64,000 nucleotides of DNA from Halocynthiibacter sp. SDUM655004 (GTDB lineage Bacteria; Pseudomonadota; Alphaproteobacteria; Rhodobacterales; Rhodobacteraceae). The position numbers and the translations under genes were made by a program. Positions 27,049 through 36,038 of this stretch are shown piece after piece; the stretch's first letter is position 1; each line of letters opens with the position of its first letter. The notes under the pieces were generated by a model, which saw nothing but the letters and a program-made list of their open reading frames with translations, was not told the origin of the DNA and ran no database searches. The stretch is from assembly GCF_026015885.1 (NCBI RefSeq), contig NZ_JAPDUG010000004.1, positions 1 to 64,000 of the forward strand, given 5' to 3'.

Positions 27049-28497
27049 TCAAACTTTGACATTGTTCTTGGCCAAGCCATGATAGAACAGGCCGCCAAGA
27101 ATGGCACCAATGACCCAAGCATACCCCGAAAGGAACGACAACCAAGGCACCCAGACAGTGGCAACCGAGAAGATGGCCGCCAAGCCAAAAGCCTTGACCG
27201 CGGCGTTATTCCATCCGTTCTGGTAATGGTATGTGCCACCGTCCAAGTTGTAGAGGTCTTCAACATTCAGGTGTTCTTTCCGATGCCAATAGTAGTCAAC
27301 GATCATTATCCCGAAGATTGGCGCCAGCGTTGCGCCTAGGGTGTTGACGAAGCCGCTGATCCCGAACTGGCTGATGAAGCTGTTCCAGAAACCACCGATA
27401 ACAAGCGCAAAGATTGATGTGATAAGACCCGCATTCCGAAAGCTGATCTTCTTGGGCGCCAGATTGCAGATGCCGTTAACAGCCGGAATGAAATTTGCCA
27501 CTAGGTTGATGCCGACAGTAGCGGCAAAAAAGGTGATGGCCGCGATCACGCCCAGAAGCACACTGTCGGTGCGCTCGACGATTTCGGTCGGGTTAATGAT
27601 TGCTTCACCGTAGACCACCGCCGCACCACCGGTTGTCATCAGCGCCAGTGCCGAGAACAGGATCATATTCAGGGGTAGACCCGCGAGGTTGCCCTTGATC
27701 ATTGCCGGCTTGTCTTTTGCATACCGCGAGAAGTCGCTGAAATTGATCATCACCGCAGCAAAATAGGCCACCATCGTGCCGACAATGGCAATGAAACCCT
27801 TAAGTTCGGTCCAGAATGTTCCCTCGGGATTGGCGAAGATCGTTAAGGTTGCTTCCAGAAGCTGCCCGTCAGAACGTTGCCAAAGCACGATCACGAGGCC
27901 AATCATCACGAGATAGACAAAGGGACCAGCTATATTGAGGAAGGTTTCCACCCAACCCATGCCGCGCCAGAATATGAAGATGTGGAAGGCCCAAACGATC
28001 AGGAAAGAGAGCCAGTCGATACCTGTGAGACCCATGATTTGAGCGCCGCCCGCTTCGGCGCCGGTGATCGTCCGGATCAAAAGGGCAAGTGCCGTCGAGG
28101 CGAAGTAAACCTGTACCCCGTACCAGAAAACGGCGACCGTCGCCCTGAGGATGGCCGGCAGGTTTGACCCAGCGGTGCCAAGGCTGGCACGAGCGAAAAC
28201 TGGGTAGGGAATGCCGTACTTCTCGCCCGCGGCACCGGACAGGTTCACCATCCACATCACAAACAATCCGGCAACGACCAGCGCCGCAAATGCAGTCCAG
28301 CCGCCAACGCCGTAGGAAATGAACAGCGATGCCACAAGTGAATAGCCGAACAGCGACTGCACATCATTTGCCCAAATATTGAAGATGGCGAACCACCCCC
28401 AGTTTTTTTCATCAGCGCCGACAGGGTTGAGCGTGTGCGTGCTGTCCCCCGAGAGCGTGTCGCCATGAGTGACGCGCATGTCATCTGTTGAAGCCAT
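27049..28497 (-). CDS. NCS1-family nucleobase/allantoin-type permease
   Basis: 482 residues starting at the ATG preceded by GGAGAAAAAA, which is better supported than the longer frame from 28641. About twelve membrane helices. NCS1 hallmarks are NWGWFAIFNIWANDVQSLFGY near the N-terminus, AGEKYGIPYPVFARASLGTAGSN (about 90-112) and FIAIVGTMVAYFAAVMINFSDFSRY. The family takes up cytosine, uracil, allantoin, hydantoins or thiamine with a cation. It lies divergent to a GntR regulator, which probably controls it. The exact substrate cannot be read from sequence. Confidence 0.9.
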   Translation of the reverse strand: MASTDDMRVTHGDTLSGDSTHTLNPVGADEKNWGWFAIFNIWANDVQSLFGYSLVASLFISYGVGGWTAFAALVVAGLFVMWMVNLSGAAGEKYGIPYPVFARASLGTAGSNLPAILRATVAVFWYGVQVYFASTALALLIRTITGAEAGGAQIMGLTGIDWLSFLIVWAFHIFIFWRGMGWVETFLNIAGPFVYLVMIGLVIVLWQRSDGQLLEATLTIFANPEGTFWTELKGFIAIVGTMVAYFAAVMINFSDFSRYAKDKPAMIKGNLAGLPLNMILFSALALMTTGGAAVVYGEAIINPTEIVERTDSVLLGVIAAITFFAATVGINLVANFIPAVNGICNLAPKKISFRNAGLITSIFALVIGGFWNSFISQFGISGFVNTLGATLAPIFGIMIVDYYWHRKEHLNVEDLYNLDGGTYHYQNGWNNAAVKAFGLAAIFSVATVWVPWLSFLSGYAWVIGAILGGLFYHGLAKNNVKV

Positions 28498-28638
28498 TTT
28501 TTTCTCCTGAGTCCGCTGAATGAGCGGCGATTGGATTTTCTGCAGAACCTCGTGCGAAGTTGTGCTTGTAGCTAACATTTTAGGTGGTAGTTTAGCAGTC
28601 ATGCTATAAAAAAGAACAGGCAGGACTTTATTGATTTT

Positions 28639-28651
28639 CAAGATAGTCTTG
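28639..28651. promoter_or_regulatory. palindrome in GntR/NCS1 intergenic region
   Basis: CAAGA-TAG-TCTTG is a perfect 5+3+5 palindrome 15 bp upstream of the GntR start and between the two divergent genes. Its place and symmetry suit an operator for the adjacent GntR protein. No second copy is obvious, so the assignment is tentative. Confidence 0.4.
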
Positions 28652-28666
28652 AACGGGAGGTGAGAT

Positions 28667-29323
28667 ATGGAACAGCCACGCGATGGTCAGCTTTTGGCAC
28701 ATCAGGCGCAACTGGCTCTTTGGGAGGCACTTCGGGACGGTAGATTGCGTGATGGACAGTTTCTTTCCATGGCGCAACTTGTCGGACTTCTTGACTTTCC
28801 CATCGCCGCCATTCGCGAAGCGGTGAAGCAAGCCAGTGCGCAGGGATTGCTGTCTGCGTTGCCCAAACGCGGAATTCAGGTGATGGAGGCTCACCCAGAA
28901 GCGATCCGTGAATGTCTCGATTTTAGGATGGCGCTAGACCAAGAAGGTGCGCGGCGCCGAATTCGGATCGGCAACCTTGAAGGCCTGGATGCGTTGCGAG
29001 AGCGCCACGAGGGCATGCGGAATACGGCAGAAACGGATGCGGCGAAAGACCTGCCAACCCAAGCTATTAAGGTCGATTTGTCGCTTCATGACTATCTTGC
29101 CGAAGGTCTTCGCAATTCTCATCTGACGGCGGCTTATGCCGCAAATCGGATGCGCATGGCAATTATCCAGAACTCGCGCCCGTTTCTGCAGGACCGAATC
29201 TTTTCCGCAATGGAAGAGCACCTTGCGATTATTGATGCTATTGAAAATCGCGACGTCGAAACTGCGATAGATGCAATCCAGTATCATTGCGATCAGACGC
29301 TCCGTTGGTGGGGCATAACTTGA
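28667..29323 (+). CDS. GntR/FCD-type transcriptional regulator
   Basis: 218 residues after a GGGAGG ribosome-binding site. The N-terminal winged helix (about 12-72) includes ALRDGRLRDGQFLSMAQLVG, DFPIAAIREAVKQASAQGLL and LPKRGIQVM. The C-terminal part (about 78-210) is a helical FCD-type effector domain with the metal or ligand residues of the family in FRMALDQEGARR, LHDYLAEGLRNSHL and YHCDQTLRW. It is divergent from the NCS1 permease and likely represses it until the substrate or a breakdown product is present. Confidence 0.85.
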   Translation: MEQPRDGQLLAHQAQLALWEALRDGRLRDGQFLSMAQLVGLLDFPIAAIREAVKQASAQGLLSALPKRGIQVMEAHPEAIRECLDFRMALDQEGARRRIRIGNLEGLDALRERHEGMRNTAETDAAKDLPTQAIKVDLSLHDYLAEGLRNSHLTAAYAANRMRMAIIQNSRPFLQDRIFSAMEEHLAIIDAIENRDVETAIDAIQYHCDQTLRWWGIT

Positions 29324-29778
29324 ACTTCAAGGTACTTCCAACACCTAATGGATATTCGCGCTCAATTTGCACAGAAAACCGTCATTTGATTGGAAGTAAC
29401 GAATGTGTACTTCGTGCACGCGGCTGCCGTTGAGAAGTTTCAAATGGTGCCGATGTGATAAATGTCGCTTTGTGGACCACGACCGCAGCATTTCTGTGGC
29501 CTGGCAGATGTCGTCGATGGGCCGTTCTTGTAAGAGTTGCTGCGCCCGTTTTGCGGATCTGTTGCGAGCGATCCAATGGCAGGTGCGAGCCTTCGGCACC
29601 AATTTTGGCAATGCAGCGAATGTCACCTGTCACGGTAGTGGCAATAAACGTTCAGCAGGCTCTTGAGTTATGAGGGGGGGTGTGGATGCACAAAATGAGG
29701 ATTTTTGCAGGAGCGCTAAAAAAAGAGGTTCTTTGGGTAAGGCGCATTTGTTACGAACACATTAAAATGGAAAGATAA
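29324..29778. other. 455-bp intergenic stretch with repeat family A
   Basis: No gene. Repeat family A copy 3 lies at 29516-29590. The last 100 bp are AT-rich and probably contain the promoter of the gene at 29779. Confidence 0.5.
29516..29590. repeat. dispersed repeat family A, copy 3
   Basis: The most diverged of the three copies: GGGCCGTTCTTGTAAGAGTT, then GCTGCGCCCGTTTTGCGGAT and CTGTTGCGAGCGATCCAATG. It aligns end to end with 134-209 and 9759-9834. Confidence 0.6.
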
Positions 29779-30501
29779 ATGCTAAATCAACACACTCTTG
29801 ACTCTTTCATGAATACTTTCATGGGCTACGGCGATTTCAATGCCGACACTTGGTTCATTGGTATGGAAGAAGGTGGTGGTAATAGCCTTGAGGATGTCCA
29901 GACCCGCATAGGCACATGGGCGGAGCGTGGAGGACGCATCCTTGAGGACTGCGCAGAGTATCATCAAGCGATTGGAGACGGTCATTTATTCACCCCTCCA
30001 GTGCGTACCGCACAACGCACATGGGATTGGCTTATGCGGGCACAACTCCTATCCGAGGGTAAGGCGCATGACATTGCTGCATCAAAAGTGATGCAGGTTG
30101 AGCGTTGGTTGCGTAGCGGGTCTAAAACTTGCGGGATTGAATTGTTGCCGCTTCCTTCACCCAAGACAAGCGTTTGGCACTACAACCAATTCTCAAACGA
30201 TCCAATCCTACAAAATCGGGCCAGCTATAAAGCTGCGATGCTGCCAACGCGGATCACTGCTATCAAAAATGCTATTGATGCACACAAGCCGCGTAACGTG
30301 GTGTTTTACAGCAAACAATATCGGGCTTATTGGAAACAGATTGCGGGTAAGGATTTTGTCGAAGTTGACGGCCTGCGCATCACGCAGTCCGGCGGCACTT
30401 CTTTTATTTGCACCATACATCCAACGGCGCAAATAAAAGGTGTCGGCAAAAAAATTGCCTACTGGGAAAACATCGGTATGCGGCTGGCGGGCGCAGAATA
30501 G
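29779..30501 (+). CDS. hypothetical protein, uracil-DNA-glycosylase-like fold?
   Basis: 240 residues, no signal peptide, with a GGAAAG ribosome-binding site. The N-terminus reads GYGDFNADTWFIGMEEGGGN, which has the shape of motif 1 in the uracil-DNA glycosylase superfamily (strand, G-x-x-x-G). Near the C-terminus FICTIHPTAQ resembles its His-Pro motif. Between them NAIDAHKPRNVVFYSKQYR is like the mid-domain strand of that fold. The resemblance is by eye and the catalytic residues cannot be assigned, so this is a suggestion only. The gene stands alone between repeats. Confidence 0.45.
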   Translation: MLNQHTLDSFMNTFMGYGDFNADTWFIGMEEGGGNSLEDVQTRIGTWAERGGRILEDCAEYHQAIGDGHLFTPPVRTAQRTWDWLMRAQLLSEGKAHDIAASKVMQVERWLRSGSKTCGIELLPLPSPKTSVWHYNQFSNDPILQNRASYKAAMLPTRITAIKNAIDAHKPRNVVFYSKQYRAYWKQIAGKDFVEVDGLRITQSGGTSFICTIHPTAQIKGVGKKIAYWENIGMRLAGAE

Positions 30502-30582
30502 AAACTTGGTGTCCGCAAAACCCTCATCCAAAAACGACCCTTAGTTGACACCCAGGAAAGCAGCCATTTGCGCAGTCGCATC

Positions 30583-30706
30583 GAAGGTCCGCTTTGACAC
30601 GCTTAGTCGACCTTCTCTCTAAGAAAACGCTGCATGAAGATCGAACGACCGGTCTGGTTAAGTTGCACTGCACAAACGCGTCTTTGATGAAAGGCATGTT
30701 TGGCCT
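30583..30706. repeat. dispersed repeat family B, copy 2
   Basis: Aligns with 24594-24722 over about 125 bp; the best preserved block is GCGTCTTTGATGAAAGGCAT. A short upstream stretch (GTTGACA...CAG...TCGCA) also matches, so the unit may be somewhat longer than given. Confidence 0.65.
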
Positions 30707-30827
30707 TGAGAGTAACATCTCACAGAAATCAGAAGACTATGAGGCTGTTCGGCAGCTAAGACACCAATTTGACCTATGGCGCGGATCGACAATCCCGCGC
30801 TTCTTGGTGGGGGTTCGAATATGAGAC

Positions 30828-30856
30828 AAAACCTAGGGCAATTTTGCTAGGTTTTT
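30828..30856 (+). terminator. intrinsic terminator-like hairpin
   Basis: AAACCTAG, a 10-nt loop, CTAGGTTTTTT. The stem pairs AACCTAG with CTAGGTT and ends in a T run. No gene reads directly into it, so it may terminate a small transcript from the repeat region or be left over from a lost gene. Confidence 0.5.
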
Positions 30857-30980
30857 TGAAGAAGAACTTTTCATAGTCTTCGGCGGTAAGGCTTGATGTG
30901 CCAAGGCTGCCGCTTTTGGCGTTTAAGACTTGGCAGGCGGTTATTGATCGAACCACTATGCCCTCGGTATTGGTAGGGAC

Positions 30981-31787
30981 ATGGCAATGAATTCTAAAAC
31001 ATCGGATGAGAACGGACGCCTTTGGGGTGCGCGCGCATCAGACTGGGCCAATTACCAAGAGCGCGTACACGAAGCAGTCTACAAAGCCGTTCTAGATGCG
31101 GCAGATATCAAAGCAGGCACCCGTTTCTTAGACGTGGGCTGCGGCGCAGGATTGACCGTGAATCTGGCAGTCGCTCGTGGTGCCGAGGCTACCGGCTTGG
31201 ATGCAGCGGATGATTTGTTGAAGATTGCCGCTGTTCGCACGCCAACAGCGGCTTTCCATTTGGGCGATCTCGAAGCCCTTCCATTTGGTGACGGGGAATT
31301 CGATGTAGTTTCCGGAATTAACTCCTTTCAATATGCAGGAAATCCGGTTTCAGCTCTGTCTGAAGCAAAGCGCGTCGCCGGCGAGAATGGGAAGATTGTG
31401 GTTGTTACATGGGGCGAGCCGCAGGGTATGGGCGCGGCAAAGCTTATCGGAGCACTCAAACCCCTGATGCCACCTCCTCCGCCCGGAACGCCAGGCCCCT
31501 TTGCGCTATCTGATGAAAGCGCGCTTCGCGCGTTCGCCGAGCAAGCGGGGCTCAAGGCGGTTGAGATTTTCGATATCGACTGCCCGTTTGAGTATCCCAA
31601 CATTGAAACAGCGGTACGAGGTTTGAGTTCGGCAGGTGTCGCGGTCAAAGTGATGGAGATTGCGGGGGAAAAAGCCGTTGAAGAGGCTTATCGAAATGCC
31701 TTATCCGAGTTCCAAGCACCCGACGGAAGCATCCGTGTCGGTGCCGTATTCCGCTGTCTTATTGCAAAGTCAGCATCTGAAATATGA
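30981..31787 (+). CDS. class I SAM-dependent methyltransferase
   Basis: 268 residues. Motif I is TRFLDVGCGAGLTVNLAV (about 47-64), followed by ATGLDAAD, a DLEALPFGDGEFDVVSGINS stretch and VAGENGKIVVVTWGEPQGMG. It belongs to the UbiE/Methyltransf_11-type group acting on small molecules. A proline-rich loop (LMPPPPPGTPGPF) lies in the C-terminal half. Met3 is an equally possible start. No pathway neighbours are present. Confidence 0.85.
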   Translation: MAMNSKTSDENGRLWGARASDWANYQERVHEAVYKAVLDAADIKAGTRFLDVGCGAGLTVNLAVARGAEATGLDAADDLLKIAAVRTPTAAFHLGDLEALPFGDGEFDVVSGINSFQYAGNPVSALSEAKRVAGENGKIVVVTWGEPQGMGAAKLIGALKPLMPPPPPGTPGPFALSDESALRAFAEQAGLKAVEIFDIDCPFEYPNIETAVRGLSSAGVAVKVMEIAGEKAVEEAYRNALSEFQAPDGSIRVGAVFRCLIAKSASEI

Positions 31788-32556
31788 AAAAACCTATACT
31801 TTTTTGTCAGCATAAATTCGATGGGCTTTAGTACCACAGTTCCATCAAAGAAGTCCTTGAAGTTGTCGCGGCGGATTGGCAATTCGTCTGCTCTCTGACG
31901 TTTCAGCAATCAATATTGCACTGTGCATTGCATTCCGGTTCAGGCAAGTAGAACCCCCGCACCGTTTGCTTTGATGAAGGTCGGCGCTGGGCTATCCTCG
32001 GCGGAGGTAATATTCGAGAACAGCTCTATGCTAAGTAAACTCCAACGGCGGTAACGAAACCAAATTATCGTATGCGTCAAAGTGCTCAAATGACTTCTGT
32101 CTGCGATTTCAGTAGAGCCGTGTACCTTCATCTGATGTGTGATCATCCTCGACCTCTTGACGCGTTTGATCCCGGTCAACAGTGGATATCACACATTCAG
32201 CAAGTGTCGGAGCCGACTTCCTTTCGGGCCAGTGATCAGGGTGCCACATACGAGACTGGATGAGTGTTGTTTCCCCTGACGCGGTGGAAGGCTTCATTGG
32301 CGTGCCAGCGATGAACATTTATTTCGGCGGGGCGCTCCTAAGCTTTCCTTGAAAATCTTTGCTAATCGCTCCGAGTGCGGTTTCCCTCTAAGGTGCAAAA
32401 GTCTTGTGAAGGAAACGTGATCTAGGTCGCACGGCTCTGTATGCGCGAATACCCCTTTGGACGTCCGCATAGAGCCTCGACAGTAAAAACCGCGGGCGAT
32501 CTGGAAGTTCTGTTTGGCGAAACCAAAGCGTTTCGTGAAGCTTGAAACTAAAGCTC
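31788..32556. other. 769-bp stretch with a gene relic
   Basis: Apart from the fragment at 32109-32318, no gene, RNA or IS is recognised. The region between 32340 and 32556 holds scattered words such as GACGTCCGC that recur in the other intergenic repeats. Confidence 0.45.
32109..32318 (-). pseudogene. 3' fragment, pyridoxamine-phosphate-oxidase-like
   Basis: A 69-codon minus-strand frame reads SRMWHPDHWPERKSAPTLAE, then CVISTVDRDQT and ends GTRLY. This resembles the C-terminal end of PPOX-type flavin-binding proteins (W-x-P-x-x-W-P, a PTL-x-E helix and a final R-L-Y). The flavin-binding part is not found upstream, so it would be a non-functional remnant. The match is from memory of the family pattern and is tentative. 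Confidence 0.35.
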
Positions 32557-33411
32557 CTATTTCGGGAACATAAAGGTCATTGTAAACCGCGCGCCCCAGC
32601 CCTCTGGCCCTGTGGGCGTAGATTCAGCCCAATACCGTAACCCGCCTGAGAGGCTAACCGGTTGTTTTCCAAAATTCACTACTTTGGAAACGCCAAAATT
32701 GATCGGTACGGACCACTGATCCTCTGTCCAGTCATAGGTTGATTCTGTATTAAGGAAGGCACCCCAAGCATTTGGCCAAGTGTAGACGAGGAAGGGCTGC
32801 ATAAACGTTGAGCTGATTTCGGTTTCTCCACCTACGTCCCAGATATGGTTTGCCAGCGCGCCATAAGTCCAACCGCCGGAAATCCGCAGGGCCACACCCG
32901 TCGCGCCTAAACCCCATTCGCCAAGCCCAAACGGACCGTCATTCCAGCGCGATGTCGGAATAAGGACGACAGGACCCGCGCCCCAGATCCAACCACTTGA
33001 TGTGGGTGCTTTGGGCGAGAAAAAGAAACTTTGAACAACATCGCCAACCCCGAATTCGGATCCGGCACCGCTTGGAATGCCGTCTGTCAATTGCAGCGGA
33101 ACGATCGTACGCGAAATCAAATTCCAATCGTCGCTAAGGTCAAAGGGAATGACCGGCTGAACGTTCAAGGTCCAATTCGAACCGTCATCATTAGGCCCGT
33201 AGTTCTCGTTGTAGTTAAGCTGGAACGGCGCGCTAATAAGGGAAGCTACCGGATTCGAGAGTGTTTGGGCGAGCTCGCTAGCCGACTCTTCTTCAGCGGC
33301 CGCTCCTTGTGCGCCTAAAATGAGCGCGGCCATTGCTGCCAGTGCGGCACCCTGCTTTTGCGCCATGTATGAGCTGAGGATGCTTTTTGAAATACGTTTT
33401 AAATTTATCAT
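32557..33411 (-). CDS. outer-membrane channel-like protein ('transporter'/neuromedin U type)
   Basis: 284 residues with a good ribosome-binding site and a signal peptide (cleavage expected after QGAAA near residue 39). The mature part begins with ASELAQTLSNPVASLISAPF and continues with TLNVQPVIPFDLSDDWNLIS, SEFGVGDVVQSFFFSPKAP and alternating beta strands ending in FMFPK. It fits the family often mislabelled neuromedin U, an outer-membrane beta-barrel related to phenol-degradation MetA proteins. It is divergent from the amidohydrolase gene and might admit its substrate, which is inference. Confidence 0.8.
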   Translation of the reverse strand: MINLKRISKSILSSYMAQKQGAALAAMAALILGAQGAAAEEESASELAQTLSNPVASLISAPFQLNYNENYGPNDDGSNWTLNVQPVIPFDLSDDWNLISRTIVPLQLTDGIPSGAGSEFGVGDVVQSFFFSPKAPTSSGWIWGAGPVVLIPTSRWNDGPFGLGEWGLGATGVALRISGGWTYGALANHIWDVGGETEISSTFMQPFLVYTWPNAWGAFLNTESTYDWTEDQWSVPINFGVSKVVNFGKQPVSLSGGLRYWAESTPTGPEGWGARFTMTFMFPK

Positions 33412-33715
33412 ATATATGTTCCCCCACTAGGGTGAGTTTCTGCCCCGTAATTGCTCTCGGCTTAATTATCCTTGACGGGGATGGCTTCTTTCGAAAGCAT
33501 AATTCTAACACCAGCTTAACGCGATGAAGAGCTACCGCGTCAAGACAACATTTCGTTTACAATACGTTTAGAAAGTGGAATCTCAGTTCAAAGGAAATGA
33601 AATACTATTAACTGCCAACACATTAGGCGCGCGTTGATTGATACTGTGATCTCGTTTTCCACGCCGCATTCAAATTTCTAAGCCGTTATTTATACCAATT
33701 GCATTGGAGCCCCTC
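33412..33715. promoter_or_regulatory. divergent promoter region, AT-rich
   Basis: 304 bp between two divergently transcribed genes for exported proteins. AT-rich, with no palindrome or box that I can name. Confidence 0.35.
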
Positions 33716-35617
33716 ATGTTTAAACAAGACCGCCGCTCATTTTTGAAATCGGCACTATTTGGAGCAACCTGCCTGACGCCAATTGGTCAATTCGCTTTTG
33801 CGCAGAGTTCATCGCTGACTGACATCGGCGCGGCTATGGGAGTCGTTGATCAGGTTACCATCTACACCGCGCGCGAAATCGTCACGTTGGACCCCGATCA
33901 ACCATCGGCGAGCGCAGTGGCGGTTGTGAATGGCCGCATTCTTGGGGTGGGTGACGTCGAAACCCTGACCGAGGCGCTGGCCGATCAGCCATATGAAATC
34001 GATGAAACCTTTGCAGATAAGGTGATCGTGCCGGGCTTCATCGCGCAGCACGACCATCCGGTGTTGGCTGGCCTATGTATGTCCTCCGAAATCCTTTCGA
34101 TCGAAGATTGGGTGCTGCCCGCGGGTACTGTTCCTGCGGTGAAAGACAAAGCAGATTTTCTGACCCGCTTGAAGAGTGCCAGCGAGGCAATCGAAGACCC
34201 GGATGAGCCGCTTCTGACGTGGGGGTATCACAGCTATTTCTATGGAAAACTGACACGCGAAGATCTGGATGGTGTGAGCGAAACCCGCCCGATCATCGTT
34301 TTTGCCCGCTCCTGTCATGAGTTTACGCTCAATAGCGTCGCACTTGAAAAAGGTGGCGTTGATGAGGAATTGCTGTCCGGTTGGTCGCAATCTGCGCAGA
34401 ACCAGTCCAACCTCGAAGAAGGGCATTTCTGGGAGCAAGGCGTTTTCGCAATTTTGCCAAGCATCGCGCCATTGGTGTTCAATCCCGAAAAATTCGTCGC
34501 GGGTTTGGAGCTGATGCGCGACTACATGCATGCCAAGGGCGTGACCTTCGGAAACGAACCGGGCGGGATCCTTTCAAAAGACGTCCAAGACATGGTGAAT
34601 TCCGTCATGTCGGCGCCGTCAATGCCGTTCCGATGGACCTTTATGGCAGATGCAAAGAGCCTGATTGCCAAATACGACGATGACGCGACTGTTATTTCCG
34701 AAACGGAGAAGCTGGCCTCTTGGTACGGCGGCATGACTTCACTTGCAGAAGGCAGCGCCAAGCTCTTTGCTGACGGCGCAATTTACTCGCTGGCAATGCA
34801 ACTGCGTGATCCGCTGCTGGATGATCAGGGGCATGGCGGCGTCTGGATGATGGACGAAGACAAGTTCCTGCGCGGGTTTCAGGTTTATTGGGACGCGGGC
34901 TATCAGATTCATATTCACGTCAACGGCGATGCGGGCCTCGACAGGGTACTAAATGCGCTTGAAGTCAACATGCGTCGGAACCCGCGGTTTGATCACCGCA
35001 CCGTAATCGTGCATTTCGCAGTCAGCGATTCAGATCAAATCCCTCGCATCAAAGAACTTGGCGCTATCGTGAGCGCCAACCCTTATTATGTGCGGGCGCT
35101 CTCGGACAAATATGGCGAAGTGGGCCTTGGCCCGCAGCGCGCGGATTCCATGGTGCGCCTTGGTGATTTGGAAGAGGCAGGAATTCCTTATTCGCTGCAT
35201 TCTGATATGCCCATGGCACCGGGCGATCCGCTATTCTTGATGTGGTGCGCGGTCAATCGGGTCACTTTCTCTGGCCGGGTTGCCGATGCGGACCAGCGGG
35301 CATCACGCGAGAAAGCCCTCAGAGGTGTAACGCTAGACGCGGCCTATTCCCATCGCATGGAAGACGAGCTTGGCAGCATTCAAGCCGGTAAGCGCGCCAA
35401 TATGACGATCCTTGAAGAGAACCCTTTGACCGTAGACGCCATGAAGATCAAAGATATCAAGGTTTGGGGAACAGTGATGGAAGGTACCAAACTCAAAGTG
35501 GGCTATCAGGCACAAGAGGACGCCTTCCTTGCTCCAAATATTTCAACCGAGGCTCAAACGCGGGTAGCGCGCGCGGCACTCAACCATGCACTGTCTGTGG
35601 TTCACAGCCACCTCTAA
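33716..35617 (+). CDS. Tat-exported amidohydrolase, YtcJ-like
   Basis: 633 residues from ATG 33716 (GGAG 6 nt upstream). A twin-arginine signal is clear: DRRSFLKSALFGATCL with cleavage after FAFA. The amidohydrolase fold follows, with the metal pair HDH in FIAQHDHPVLAG, the stretch YQIHIHVNGDAGLDRVL, IVHFAVSDSDQIP and the final Asp in LHSDMPMAPGDPL. The C-terminus YSHRMEDELGSIQAGKRAN is typical of YtcJ-type enzymes, which hydrolyse amide or acyl bonds with a divalent metal. A paralogue with a Sec signal lies 4 kb downstream. Confidence 0.9.
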   Translation: MFKQDRRSFLKSALFGATCLTPIGQFAFAQSSSLTDIGAAMGVVDQVTIYTAREIVTLDPDQPSASAVAVVNGRILGVGDVETLTEALADQPYEIDETFADKVIVPGFIAQHDHPVLAGLCMSSEILSIEDWVLPAGTVPAVKDKADFLTRLKSASEAIEDPDEPLLTWGYHSYFYGKLTREDLDGVSETRPIIVFARSCHEFTLNSVALEKGGVDEELLSGWSQSAQNQSNLEEGHFWEQGVFAILPSIAPLVFNPEKFVAGLELMRDYMHAKGVTFGNEPGGILSKDVQDMVNSVMSAPSMPFRWTFMADAKSLIAKYDDDATVISETEKLASWYGGMTSLAEGSAKLFADGAIYSLAMQLRDPLLDDQGHGGVWMMDEDKFLRGFQVYWDAGYQIHIHVNGDAGLDRVLNALEVNMRRNPRFDHRTVIVHFAVSDSDQIPRIKELGAIVSANPYYVRALSDKYGEVGLGPQRADSMVRLGDLEEAGIPYSLHSDMPMAPGDPLFLMWCAVNRVTFSGRVADADQRASREKALRGVTLDAAYSHRMEDELGSIQAGKRANMTILEENPLTVDAMKIKDIKVWGTVMEGTKLKVGYQAQEDAFLAPNISTEAQTRVARAALNHALSVVHSHL

Positions 35618-36038
35618 ATGATTATCGCGCTCGTGGGCTGAATTTTAGCCATGATTTCGAAGCGATCGCGTGATACTGGAATTATTTTGAACTATTTGAA
35701 GAGGTTGAGCGACAATTTGCTGCATTTCCCCCGCGTCACAGTCATTGACGCTATAATCAGAACCTGCAAAACTTCGACTCGCCGCTTCTATTTCGAATGC
35801 GGCTAGAACAACCAGAAATAGCGAGAAAGGATCAATTGAAAGATCATTGAAATCCGGCACTTGCTACGCTGAATTTCAGGCATATGTGCATGATGTACGA
35901 TGCGCCAGTCTCTCTGTTGGTTCTGGTCGTCGTTCGTCCTGATAACGCTGATGATGGTCACCCAACCACCTCACCTCTCGCAAACATTATGAAGTGTAAT
36001 TCTTCAACAGAGCCGAATTCATCAAACCAGAGGTCAAC
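35618..36038. other. 421-bp intergenic stretch
   Basis: No gene that I trust. A 71-codon minus-strand frame at 35645-35860 is hydrophobic in part but has no ribosome-binding site. Confidence 0.4.

Larger units (their letters stand above)
30502..30980. other. 479-bp intergenic stretch with repeat B and hairpin
   Basis: Contains repeat family B copy 2 (30583-30706) and an intrinsic-terminator-like hairpin (30828-30856). No gene was recognised. Confidence 0.5.

Noticed and set aside
30801-30830. GGGGGTTCGAAT, like the T-arm of a tRNA
   Set aside because: No acceptor stem, anticodon arm or CCA end could be folded around it.
35645-35860. 71-codon minus-strand frame
   Set aside because: No ribosome-binding site and mixed composition; may be chance.
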